Position numbers and translations under genes: made by a program | Origin: Dethiothermospora halolimnae | GTDB taxonomy: Bacteria > Bacillota > Clostridia > Tissierellales > VENL01 | Direction of reading: 5' to 3' | DNA: 64,000 bases | Assembly (NCBI RefSeq): GCF_037577855.1 | Contig: NZ_JBAKFX010000006.1 | Coordinates: 1 to 64,000 of the forward strand | Part shown: in pieces, positions 25,511 through 33,265 of the stretch | Numbering within the stretch: position 1 is the stretch's first letter | How the letters are laid out: every line of letters begins with the position of its first letter | Notes under the pieces: generated by a model | Database searches by the model: none | The model's input: the letters and a program-made list of their open reading frames with translations, nothing else | Told to the model about the DNA's origin: nothing

Positions 25511-25583
25511 AGTCTAAGTTTTAGTAAAACAAAAAAGAATTTTGCCTTCGCAAAATTCTTTAACTAAAACTAAAACTTAGACT
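25511..25583. terminator. Long two-tier hairpin between convergent genes
   Basis: Outer arms 25511-25525 and 25569-25583 are a 15-bp perfect inverted repeat (AGTCTAAGTTTTAGT). Inside lies a second 12-bp stem (25534-25545 with 25550-25561) with a CTTC loop and flanking A and T runs. This serves as terminator for the minus-strand LysR gene and as back-up for the plus strand. Confidence 0.65.
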
Positions 25584-25593
25584 CAGACTCAAA

Positions 25594-26514
25594 CTAATCT
25601 TCAGCCTCAAAATTCTTTTCAATATATTCGATAACAAAATCTTTAAAAGTTTGACCAAGGGGAGATAACTGTCTTTTTTTATGATATACAAAATAAAAAT
25701 TTCTTATTAAATCACAGTTTTTCAATTTGTAATATTTAACTATCCCAAGCTCTAGTTCTCTTTTTATAGCCCGTTTACTGATAATACTAATCCCTATGCC
25801 TAGTTCAATAAATTGTTTTATTGTTTCCGTATCTTTTATGAATGATAATATATTGAGGTCTTCCTTCGATACTTTATTCTTTTTTAAAGCTTTTTCAAAT
25901 AATAACCTAGTTCCAGAACCTTTTTCTCTAAGGATTATTTTCTGATTCATTAGCCATTCTATTGGAACTATAGCACCATTTTCCAGGGGATAAGAATTAT
26001 TGTTTGGTGTAACAATAACCAATTCATCTTTAATCAAATCTATGTATTCCAGTTGAGATGAATTATATTTTGCCCCTACTATACCAAAATCACTTTTCCC
26101 ATTAAGAATATTTTCTATTACATTTCTTGAGTCATTATCACCTATGGAGAATGAAATATTAGGATATTTTTTTATAAAGTCTTTTAAAATATTAGGTAGA
26201 ACATATTGTCTGGGAATAGAACTGGAGCTTATTTGCAAATGTCCTTCTATCTTTCCCTTATATACTCCTAGATCAAATTGAGCCATATCACGCATATTTA
26301 TAATATTTAGTGCGTGCTTATATAAAATCTCACCGGCATTAGTAGGAGTAATCTTTTTGCCTAACCTATTTAATAGAATAGTACCAACTTCATTTTCTAG
26401 ATTCTGAATATGACTTGTAATAGTTGGTTGAGTTAGAAATAAGTTTTGTGCTGCCTTTGAAAAACTTTTTAGTTTTACAACCTCAACAAAAGTTTCTAAT
26501 TGTCTAAAATCCAT
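25594..26514 (-). CDS. LysR family transcriptional regulator
   Basis: A 306-residue regulator with an N-terminal winged helix-turn-helix (MDFRQLETFVEVVKLKSF, then AAQNLFLTQPTITSHIQNLE) and a LysR substrate-binding domain from about residue 90. Overall wording (SSSIPRQYVLPNIL, DFGIVGAK, IIRE-like REKGSGTR) resembles the clostridial LysR proteins annotated as selenium-metabolism associated, and CysL-type regulators. No selenium gene is adjacent, so this is only a resemblance. The start at 26514 was chosen because AAAGGTGGTGAT lies just upstream; the frame is open for 22 codons more without a site. It is divergent from the PAP2 gene. Confidence 0.9.
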   Translation of the reverse strand: MDFRQLETFVEVVKLKSFSKAAQNLFLTQPTITSHIQNLENEVGTILLNRLGKKITPTNAGEILYKHALNIINMRDMAQFDLGVYKGKIEGHLQISSSSIPRQYVLPNILKDFIKKYPNISFSIGDNDSRNVIENILNGKSDFGIVGAKYNSSQLEYIDLIKDELVIVTPNNNSYPLENGAIVPIEWLMNQKIILREKGSGTRLLFEKALKKNKVSKEDLNILSFIKDTETIKQFIELGIGISIISKRAIKRELELGIVKYYKLKNCDLIRNFYFVYHKKRQLSPLGQTFKDFVIEYIEKNFEAED

Positions 26515-26578
26515 GAAATCACCACCTTTACATTTAAAATATGTAATAGGATTAATAGTAAATCGATATTCCATATAC

Positions 26579-26607
26579 ATAGTATTTCAAAAGAAGTATT
26601 TTGTCAA
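26579..26607 (-). promoter_or_regulatory. Promoter for the LysR gene
   Basis: On the minus strand, TTGACA (26607-26602) and TACTAT (26584-26579) are 17 bases apart. Confidence 0.6.
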
Positions 26608-26633
26608 TTTTATAACTAATATAAATTAAAGTG

Positions 26634-26662
26634 TTGCATGGTAAGTTAAGTTCATTTAGAAT
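26634..26662 (+). promoter_or_regulatory. Possible promoter for the PAP2 gene
   Basis: TTGCAT (26634-26639) and TAGAAT (26657-26662) with a 17-base spacer, 30 bases before the start codon. Confidence 0.45.
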
Positions 26663-26691
26663 AGTATTATGCGGAAAGGAAGGTAGACAAA

Positions 26692-27375
26692 ATGAAAAAA
26701 ATATTTTACAAGTATAACTATTTTTTATTATTCTTATTATTAGTCATACCAAACTATCTTTATTCTTGGACTAATGATTTAAACATGCAGGTTCACAATG
26801 TCAGTACTTTTATTGATGAGTATATCCCGTTTATTTCTTGGATGATAATACCATATGATTTATGGTATATATATATATGGGGTGGACTGGTATTGTTAGC
26901 TTTTATGGATAAAAAGTTATTTCTTACCCATGGTAAAACAGTTTTAGCTACTAAGCTAACATGTATGCTAATATTTTTAATTTATCCTTCTTATATGGTA
27001 AGGCCTGAAATAACAGGAGATGATATCTTTTCTAAATTAGTACTTTTAACATATGAAAATGATAATCCTGTAAATTTATTTCCCAGTATACATGTGTTAC
27101 AAGCTATATTGACCCATGTAGCTATTATTAATCTTGATAAAACCAAGATGTGGATGAAGATAACATCGTTAGTTTATATGATACTAGTTGTATTCTCAAC
27201 AGTATTTGTCAAACAACACTATTTTGTAGATATAATTGGAGGTTCTGTATTAGCCATTATAGCTATAAAATATTATTATGGAAAAAGTTATAGTACTTAT
27301 AGATTAAGTGTTATAAAGGAATTGTTAGAAAAGAAAAGATATAAGAGAAAAAAAGCTAAAATATTAAGAGGGTAG
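26692..27375 (+). CDS. PAP2 family membrane phosphatase
   Basis: A 227-residue integral membrane protein of the PAP2 superfamily (phosphatidic acid or isoprenyl-phosphate phosphatase class). About five to six membrane segments are predicted. The three-part catalytic signature is present in loose form: VRP after the third segment, PSIHVLQ (the Ser-x-His motif) and the KQHYFVDIIGG motif with catalytic His. The substrate could be a membrane lipid phosphate or undecaprenyl pyrophosphate and cannot be settled by sequence. The C-terminal 25 residues are very basic. GGAAGG lies upstream of ATG 26692. Confidence 0.85.
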   Translation: MKKIFYKYNYFLLFLLLVIPNYLYSWTNDLNMQVHNVSTFIDEYIPFISWMIIPYDLWYIYIWGGLVLLAFMDKKLFLTHGKTVLATKLTCMLIFLIYPSYMVRPEITGDDIFSKLVLLTYENDNPVNLFPSIHVLQAILTHVAIINLDKTKMWMKITSLVYMILVVFSTVFVKQHYFVDIIGGSVLAIIAIKYYYGKSYSTYRLSVIKELLEKKRYKRKKAKILRG

Positions 27376-27388
27376 ATTTATGCCCTAC

Positions 27389-27419
27389 AAAAAAAGCCCT
27401 AAAAAGGGCCTTTTTTTGT
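27389..27419 (+). terminator. Terminator after PAP2 gene
   Basis: AAAAAAAGCCCT pairs with AGGGCCTTTTTTT, with one unpaired base. Confidence 0.8.
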
Positions 27420-27448
27420 TCGAATTTATAGTTCAAAATTTGTAATTA

Positions 27449-27478
27449 AAAAATACGACTCCTAGGAGTCGTATTTTT
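27449..27478. terminator. 30-bp palindrome, terminator of the tRNA-Leu gene
   Basis: A perfect palindrome (half AAAAATACGACTCCT) lies three bases beyond the CCA end of the minus-strand tRNA. It works in both directions. Confidence 0.8.
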
Positions 27479-27480
27479 CT

Positions 27481-27567
27481 TGGTGCCGAAGATGGGACTC
27501 GAACCCATACGGTATCGCTACCACCGGATTTTGAGTCCGGCGCGTCTGCCAATTCCACCACTTCGGC
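27481..27567 (-). tRNA. tRNA-Leu (anticodon CAA)
   Basis: The minus strand folds as a class II tRNA of 87 bases with an encoded CCA. The acceptor stem is GCCGAAG/CTTCGGC. The anticodon stem is CCGGA/TCCGG around loop CTCAAAA (anticodon CAA, reads UUG). The long variable arm is TGGTAGCGATACCG, and the T arm contains GGTTCGAGTCC. The long variable arm and the anticodon identify leucine. Confidence 0.97.
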
Positions 27568-27758
27568 TCATTGACCACAAAATATATAATAACATATAAT
27601 TATTTAAAAATCAAGATTTGTTTTATAAAATCTTTTGAAATTAGATAAAGAGGGATTAAAAAAATACTTACAATTATATGGAATTAAATGAATTAAAATG
27701 AATACAATAATAAATGTGTAAATATATTTATCGTTTTAGAAATAGAAGGAGGAGTACG

Positions 27759-29201
27759 ATGCAAAAAATGGTAGCGGGAGTGTTGATCATTTTCAGTTTA
27801 TTTATGTCAAGGGGCATAACGGCCTATGGAATTAAAGGACAGCAAGATGAAGTTGAAATAATAATTGATATTGTTGAACGAAAACTAACTTTAATGCAGA
27901 ATGGAAAAATTACAAAGGAATATCCTATAGCCGTAGGGAAATCACATACTCAAACTCCCATAGGAAAGTTTATAGTGCAGGATAAAATAAAGAATAGGCC
28001 ATATTATAAAAAAAATATCCCAGGAGGGGCTCCTAATAATCCCCTTGGGAGCAGATGGATCCAATTTAAACCTAGTTATGGGATCCATGGTAATAATAAT
28101 CCAAACTCAATAGGTAAATTTATATCCGGGGGCTGTATAAGAATGTTTGAGAGGGATGTACAAGAACTATACAATATAGTAGAATACAACGATTCTATAT
28201 ATGTAAAATATGAACCAATTGAGGTGAAATATGATGTAGATGGTGAAAGTCCCATATTAACGGTATATCCAGATTATTATAATCGAAAGAAAAATATAGA
28301 TTTACAGGTTGATAATAAGTTAATAGAAATAGATAAGTATGATAAAATACATAGGGATAAATTAAGTACATTAAAAAAGGTTAGTAAGAAAAATAAAACT
28401 GTTTTTTCTGATAGTTGGACCTTCTTTGTTAATGATAGGTATATAACCGATGATGTAATTATTAAAAATAACCGATGTTTTATTAATAAGGAAAAGGTTA
28501 TGAAATATTTCAATATAAAGGTATATTCTATAGAAGGAACACAATATTGTGAATTTTTAGATGAAGAAGTATTAGAGATAGAAGTTAAAAATAAAAAATA
28601 CCTATCTTTAGAAAATATGGCTAATATCATAGGTGGGGACTATGAAATAAATTATACAGATAAAAGTATTAGTTATTCTTTAAATAATTATCTGCTTTTT
28701 AATAACAGTTTAATAAAAGGGGTTTTTATAAAAAATGGGGAAAACACAAGAGTTCCCCTTATGTCTATAATTAATTTAGTAGATATTGATATTAAAATTA
28801 TTGATAGTAAACTAGAGTTTTATTTCCATAATGCTAAAATAGATTATATAAATATAGAGGGAGTTCCATATGTAGATTTAAAGTATTTATCTGAAAAATC
28901 AAATTTAAGTTTTGAAGAATATACCATAGATAAGCATATAGAAATAATAAAAGCACCGAAACTAATATATAAAGATGAAGTTTATAGTACTAAAATATTT
29001 AATAACGAGGTTTATGTGTCTTATAATTTTCTTAATAATTATTTAGGGAATAATATAATACCGGTAAATTCATTTGAAAACAAATATATAAATAAAAAAT
29101 ATATTGATAATATAAAGTACTTTAAATTAAAGGATTTAAAAGATATTATGAATATAGAAAGAAACGAATACAGTACAATAATTACTATAAAAGATAAATA
29201 A
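27759..29201 (+). CDS. Secreted L,D-transpeptidase (YkuD domain) with extra C-terminal domains
   Basis: A 480-residue exported protein. A signal peptide covers about residues 1-25. The YkuD catalytic domain (about 30-155) holds the HGNNNPNSIG histidine and the ISGGCIRMFERD motif with nucleophilic cysteine, close to the family consensus SxGCIRM. It should cross-link peptidoglycan by 3-3 bonds or act on wall peptides. Residues about 165-480 are strand-rich, with repeats of the kind found in copper-amine-oxidase-N-like or stalk domains (WTFFVNDRYI, INKEKVMKYF, LSLENMANIIGGDYEIN), probably for wall binding. AAGGAGGAG precedes ATG 27759. Confidence 0.9.
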   Translation: MQKMVAGVLIIFSLFMSRGITAYGIKGQQDEVEIIIDIVERKLTLMQNGKITKEYPIAVGKSHTQTPIGKFIVQDKIKNRPYYKKNIPGGAPNNPLGSRWIQFKPSYGIHGNNNPNSIGKFISGGCIRMFERDVQELYNIVEYNDSIYVKYEPIEVKYDVDGESPILTVYPDYYNRKKNIDLQVDNKLIEIDKYDKIHRDKLSTLKKVSKKNKTVFSDSWTFFVNDRYITDDVIIKNNRCFINKEKVMKYFNIKVYSIEGTQYCEFLDEEVLEIEVKNKKYLSLENMANIIGGDYEINYTDKSISYSLNNYLLFNNSLIKGVFIKNGENTRVPLMSIINLVDIDIKIIDSKLEFYFHNAKIDYINIEGVPYVDLKYLSEKSNLSFEEYTIDKHIEIIKAPKLIYKDEVYSTKIFNNEVYVSYNFLNNYLGNNIIPVNSFENKYINKKYIDNIKYFKLKDLKDIMNIERNEYSTIITIKDK

Positions 29202-29251
29202 ACCTACTTCAAATCTATATAATTTACAATATATAATAATAAAATTTAGTT

Positions 29252-29276
29252 GCTGGGGGATTTGTAATCCTCCAGC
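29252..29276. repeat. Intergenic hairpin repeat, copy B
   Basis: GCTGGGGGATT (29252-29262), loop TGT, AATCCTCCAGC (29266-29276): an 11-bp stem with one G-U pair, related to copies at 20449-20477 and 44530-44555. Confidence 0.55.
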
Positions 29277-29521
29277 CCATTTACAAATATACTCTTTGGT
29301 GTAATAGGTATTCTAAAATGAGACTTAAAGAATTCAATATATAGAATCCCTAACACAGAATATATTAAGTATTTTTTCAAAGTGAAGTTATATTCAATTT
29401 CTGATTTGTTGTAGGAATAAAGAAGCAGCAATGATATATTTCTTCTTGAGAAAAAAATAAATATATTGAAACAATAATATGGACAAGCAATTAAAGGATT
29501 TTATAAAAAATATATGAAATA

Positions 29522-29549
29522 TGAAACTAAAAAATAAAATGAACGTCTA
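29522..29549 (+). promoter_or_regulatory. ECF sigma-factor promoter (autoregulatory)
   Basis: TGAAAC at 29522-29527, 16-base spacer, CGTCTA at 29544-29549. This is the SigW/SigX class consensus and lies 58 bases before the ECF sigma gene, as expected for autoregulation. Confidence 0.8.
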
Positions 29550-29606
29550 AATATAGATAGGGAATTTATAACTTCCGAATCTCTATGCAAAAGGGGTGAA
29601 AAATTA

Positions 29607-30197
29607 GTGAATAAAGCAGAATATAGACTGATTAAAAAATGTAAGAAAGGTAACTTAAAAGCCTTTGAGGAACTAATAAAAAAATATGAAAATAAATCAT
29701 ATGCCATTGCTTTAAAAATTTTAAAGGATCCCGATGATGCTATGGATATTTCACAAGAGGCATTGATAAAGGTATATAAATCCATAAAAACTTTTAAATT
29801 CAAATCCTCTTTTTCCACATGGCTTTATAGAATTGTAACTAATACTTGTATGGATTTTTTAAGGAAAAATAAAGTAAAAACCTATTCTATAGATAATCCT
29901 ATAGAAACTGATGAAGGACAATATTTTAGAGAAATTGAAGACTTTAAAAATAATACTGAGAGAAGGGTTGATGAAAATATTACAAAGGAATTAGTCCATA
30001 AAGCTATAGATAAACTTGATGATTTATATAGAGTGCCTATAATTCTAAGGGATATAGAGGGTTTTAGTTATAAAGAAATATCCGAGATACTAGACTGTTC
30101 CTTGGGAACAGTGAAATCAAGGATCAATAGAGGAAGAAAATATTTAAAAGATATTATACTGAAAGATATGGAACAAAACAATGTTACCAACGTCTAA
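29607..30197 (+). CDS. ECF-type RNA polymerase sigma factor
   Basis: A 196-residue extracytoplasmic-function sigma factor of the SigW/SigX type. Region 2 (about residues 20-90) holds AYRL-type helices and DPDDAMDISQEALIKVYKSI, then FSTWLYRIVTNTCMDFLRK. Region 4 (about 130-185) holds IILRDIEGFSYKEISEIL and GTVKSRINRGRKYLK. GTG 29607 is preceded by AAAAGGGGTG. It is followed by its anti-sigma gene, and both are preceded by matching TGRAAC-N16-CGTC promoters, so it probably drives its own synthesis. Confidence 0.95.
   Translation: MNKAEYRLIKKCKKGNLKAFEELIKKYENKSYAIALKILKDPDDAMDISQEALIKVYKSIKTFKFKSSFSTWLYRIVTNTCMDFLRKNKVKTYSIDNPIETDEGQYFREIEDFKNNTERRVDENITKELVHKAIDKLDDLYRVPIILRDIEGFSYKEISEILDCSLGTVKSRINRGRKYLKDIILKDMEQNNVTNV
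30169..30196 (+). promoter_or_regulatory. Second ECF promoter, inside the sigma gene and upstream of the anti-sigma
   Basis: TGGAAC at 30169-30174, 16-base spacer, CGTCTA at 30191-30196, the same pattern as at 29522. It overlaps the last codons of the sigma gene and is 24 bases before the anti-sigma start. Confidence 0.6.
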
Positions 30198-30219
30198 ATA
30201 GTATGAAAGGAGGTTTATT

Positions 30220-31293
30220 ATGAGATGTAATGAATTTAATAATAAAATATCATTTTATATAGATGGTGAGCTAACTAATATTGAGAAAAAAGAGTTTGAG
30301 ATTCATTTGATGGAATGTGATAGATGTAGAAAAGAATACCAAAATATGATTAAAATCATAAAGCTGACTCAAGATGATGTTATTGAATTACCTAATAATT
30401 ACCATGAGAAATTAAAGGGGCAGCTCCGTCAAGTGTCTGGTCCTAAAGGTAAAAGAAAGAATTTACTGAAGGCAGTATCTTCTCTAGCAGCAGTTTTAAT
30501 ATTGGTAGTGGGTTTATATAGTTTTATGAAGACAGATTTTAATAGCAATGATACAGCTATTGACCATAGAAATGAAATTAAAATTACAAATCAGGCTATT
30601 ACTGCTAAAGATAAGGGGTTTAAGGAAGCAAAGAAACTTGGAAATGAAAATAATAAAAAAAATGAAGTGCTTAATGATAAGAAAAGTACTAAATCTAGTA
30701 TAGCTAGGGAAAATAATATTGGAACCAGTACTAAACCAAATGATAAAATTACAATAAAAGATGGAAATAAGACTTTAGCTTTCAGAGGAATGTCTTCTAG
30801 GAAGATAACAAAAAAATATTTTATAACTGCTAATATAAATGATTTTGATAAAGATTATAAAGATATACTAAATTATATTAGTGAAAATGGTGGACTTATT
30901 AAAAAATTTGGAATTAATGAAAATCTTATGGCTAGCGAAGTGGATTCTTATAAAAGTGGGTATATCAATTTTTTGATGCCAGATGCTGAGTACAAAAAAA
31001 CAGTAGATTTTATTACTCAAATTGGAGATATAAAAAATCAAAGAATTGAGCAGGAGGATGTTACCGAAGAATATAATAATATTTTAGAAACTATAAAAAA
31101 GTATAAAGAGTCAAAGGATAGATATATTAAAATGAAGAAAGAAATGGATAAAAATAATAGCAAATTAGAATTTGAAGAAAAAATAGCCAGACTTGAAGGG
31201 GAAATAGATGCAAATGTAAAAATAAAACAGAAATTAGAACAATCAGTGGAATATATAATTATTAACCTAAACTTGAATAAGAACAATCAATAA
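30220..31293 (+). CDS. Anti-sigma factor with zinc finger and DUF4349 domain
   Basis: A 357-residue membrane protein that should hold the upstream sigma factor. The N-terminal zf-HC2 anti-sigma domain has Cys3, His29, Cys33 and Cys36 (H-x3-C-x2-C). A single membrane segment lies at about residues 83-103. A low-complexity external linker follows (about 105-185), then a DUF4349 domain (about 190-355) with a long coiled coil (NILETIKKYKESKDRY onward). DUF4349 is mostly seen in stand-alone lipoproteins; its fusion here puts it in the sensor position outside the membrane. AAAGGAGG lies before ATG 30220. Confidence 0.88.
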   Translation: MRCNEFNNKISFYIDGELTNIEKKEFEIHLMECDRCRKEYQNMIKIIKLTQDDVIELPNNYHEKLKGQLRQVSGPKGKRKNLLKAVSSLAAVLILVVGLYSFMKTDFNSNDTAIDHRNEIKITNQAITAKDKGFKEAKKLGNENNKKNEVLNDKKSTKSSIARENNIGTSTKPNDKITIKDGNKTLAFRGMSSRKITKKYFITANINDFDKDYKDILNYISENGGLIKKFGINENLMASEVDSYKSGYINFLMPDAEYKKTVDFITQIGDIKNQRIEQEDVTEEYNNILETIKKYKESKDRYIKMKKEMDKNNSKLEFEEKIARLEGEIDANVKIKQKLEQSVEYIIINLNLNKNNQ

Positions 31294-31333
31294 GGAATAA
31301 GAATTTTGCTATAATAGGTTTTTAGAAGACCTA

Positions 31334-31423
31334 AGGGCTTCAATATATTGAAGCCCTACATGTGTTTACGGACTCATCAACTCCCTGAAACCCTACACAG
31401 AACAAAGAAGCACCAAAGGCGCC
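31334..31423. repeat. Hairpin plus repeat element (copy D)
   Basis: A 24-bp perfect palindrome (half AGGGCTTCAATA) at 31334-31357 is followed at 31400-31423 by GAACAAAGAAGCACC...GCGCC, which matches 44585-44608 closely. The flanking 31294-31547 has no gene with a ribosome site on either strand. Confidence 0.5.
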
Positions 31424-31547
31424 TTTTTTCAAATAATTTAGAGAAAATTTGCAATTAAATAAAAAATAAAGAAGGAATGAATTAATAAATATAGAATATA
31501 AAATTAATATGAAGTAAAAGTTTTGAAATTGGACAGGGGTTATAACT

Positions 31548-33251
31548 ATGAATAAAAAAAGAAAATATTTTTTTGATATAACTTTAGGTGTAATTGGACT
31601 TATGGGGACAGTAGCCCTTATGTTATTCACAACACAATATGAAAATTTAGATATATTATTATTCTTATTGTTACTAATATCTGGAGGTATCCTAGAGAGA
31701 ATAAAAGTGACAGTAGGTGAGTTTGCAGTTAGCTTAGATATAGCTGTTATGATGGCATCCTATTTTCTCCTTGGGATAGTGCCTACTCTTTGGCTGTTGA
31801 TATTTTTTGTATTAGTATATGGAGTAATATTTGATACAAGACCTTTTGTTGTAACTTTGAGTAATACTGGTATGTTTACGGTTATATTTATAATAACCCA
31901 TTTTGTAATAGTAGGGGTTATGAACATATATACTAGCCAATCCATTATATACGATAAATTAATGGTGGTATTTTTTGGATTAAATATATTCATATTAAAT
32001 TGGACAGTTTTATTGGGGCAAATTAAGCTAAAAGGAGATAAATTACCAGAGAGCTTAGGAGAAACTATAAGATGGGATCTATATAGCTATGTGGTTGTTA
32101 TCCCATTATCCATTCTATTAATTGATGCTAGCAATTATTATGGATATAAAGGTCTTATAATATTATGTCTTATAATAATAGGTGCAAATATATTATTTAA
32201 ACTTTTAAGGAACTTAGTATTTATTAATAACGAATTAAGGGTAGTACATGAAGTGTCTTTATCAATAAGCTCAAAGTTAGATTTAACTGAAACTACAAAT
32301 CATATATTAAAGGGTATAAATAAACTAGTAAATTGTGATTACTGCTGTGTATTACACTTTGATAAAACGGATTTATCGGTAAAGGTTTTAAATCACAAGA
32401 ACTTTGAAGATATTGATATAGATATAGAAAATATAAAAGAGAAAATAACGGAATCTTTAGATAAACTATTAGAATATAAGAAGAGTTTTATTATTGAAAA
32501 TATTGAGAGAAATAATATAAAAGATGAAGTTAGGTCTGTTTCGAAAGATATTAAATCTTTTATTTATGAGCCATTAACTTTAGAAGATGATATAATAGGA
32601 TGTGTATTAATAATCAGTAGTAGGGCTAATAGTTTTGATAAAAGTCAGTTAAACATACTAGATATACTATCAAATCAAGCCGTTATAGCCATTGAAAATG
32701 CCAAATTATATAGAGAAGCTAAAAATAAAGCCATTATGGATAATTTAACTGGTTTATATAATCAAAAATATTTCTTTGATACACTAAATGTATTAACTAA
32801 CAAGTGTAGTAGTTGTGAAAGGAAAGAGTGTATCCAGTGTAATAGGACTAGTTTAGTTATTCTAGATATTGACCATTTTAAAAGAGTCAATGATACATAT
32901 GGTCATCAAACTGGAGATAAAATTTTATCAGAGGTTGGTAATATAATAAAGAGCAATGTAAGAAATACAGATATAGTAGCCAGGTATGGAGGAGAAGAAT
33001 TTACTATAATATTACCTAGAACAGATGAAAGGACTGCATATGAAATCGCAAATAGAATAAGAGAATCCATTGAAAATAGAAAGTTCCGCAGTATGGATGG
33101 TCATAATATCAGTGTAACAATAAGTGGAGGAGTATCAGAATATCCCAGAAATGCAGATTCTGCTTCTACTCTTCTATCATATGCAGATAGGGCCATGTAT
33201 ACGGGAGCTAAAAGGAAAGGACGAAATAGAATTAGTGTATATGCGAGTTAA
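31548..33251 (+). CDS. Membrane diguanylate cyclase (TM region, GAF, GGDEF with Cys4 insert)
   Basis: A 567-residue membrane enzyme that should make cyclic di-GMP. About seven membrane segments occupy residues 8-225. A GAF domain follows at about 240-385, then GGDEF at about 395-565. The active loop GGEEF is at 481-485, and an RNTD inhibitory site (RxxD) lies at 472-475, so product feedback is likely. Unusually, a cysteine cluster C420-x2-C423-x4-C428-x2-C431 sits just before the first GGDEF strand (LVILDIDHF), replacing the common variable loop. This could bind zinc or an iron-sulfur cluster. The gene has its own start at ATG 31548 and is followed closely by dinB. Confidence 0.9.
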   Translation: MNKKRKYFFDITLGVIGLMGTVALMLFTTQYENLDILLFLLLLISGGILERIKVTVGEFAVSLDIAVMMASYFLLGIVPTLWLLIFFVLVYGVIFDTRPFVVTLSNTGMFTVIFIITHFVIVGVMNIYTSQSIIYDKLMVVFFGLNIFILNWTVLLGQIKLKGDKLPESLGETIRWDLYSYVVVIPLSILLIDASNYYGYKGLIILCLIIIGANILFKLLRNLVFINNELRVVHEVSLSISSKLDLTETTNHILKGINKLVNCDYCCVLHFDKTDLSVKVLNHKNFEDIDIDIENIKEKITESLDKLLEYKKSFIIENIERNNIKDEVRSVSKDIKSFIYEPLTLEDDIIGCVLIISSRANSFDKSQLNILDILSNQAVIAIENAKLYREAKNKAIMDNLTGLYNQKYFFDTLNVLTNKCSSCERKECIQCNRTSLVILDIDHFKRVNDTYGHQTGDKILSEVGNIIKSNVRNTDIVARYGGEEFTIILPRTDERTAYEIANRIRESIENRKFRSMDGHNISVTISGGVSEYPRNADSASTLLSYADRAMYTGAKRKGRNRISVYAS

Positions 33252-33265
33252 TGGTGTGATTATAT

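Larger units (their letters stand above)
29202..29606. other. Intergenic region with repeat copy B and an ECF promoter
   Basis: Four hundred bases without a convincing gene. The region holds a hairpin at 29252-29276 (GCTGGGGGATT / AATCCTCCAGC), a GAATAAAGAAGCAGCA string at 29415-29430 related to repeats elsewhere, and the sigma-factor promoter at 29522-29549. A 61-codon minus-strand frame crosses the hairpin but has no ribosome site and is rejected. Confidence 0.6.

Noticed and set aside
29246..29431. Minus-strand 61-codon frame after the L,D-transpeptidase
   Set aside because: It spans the intergenic hairpin repeat, lacks a ribosome site and has no recognisable domain.
31424..31547. Cyclic di-GMP riboswitch upstream of the GGDEF gene
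   Set aside because: No GEMM-type conserved loops or tetraloop receptor were found before either GGDEF gene.
31340..31630. Minus-strand 96-codon frame
   Set aside because: Half lies opposite the cyclase start and half within the repeat element. The translated repeat ending CVGFQGVDESVNTCRASIY is a by-product of a conserved repeat, not a gene.
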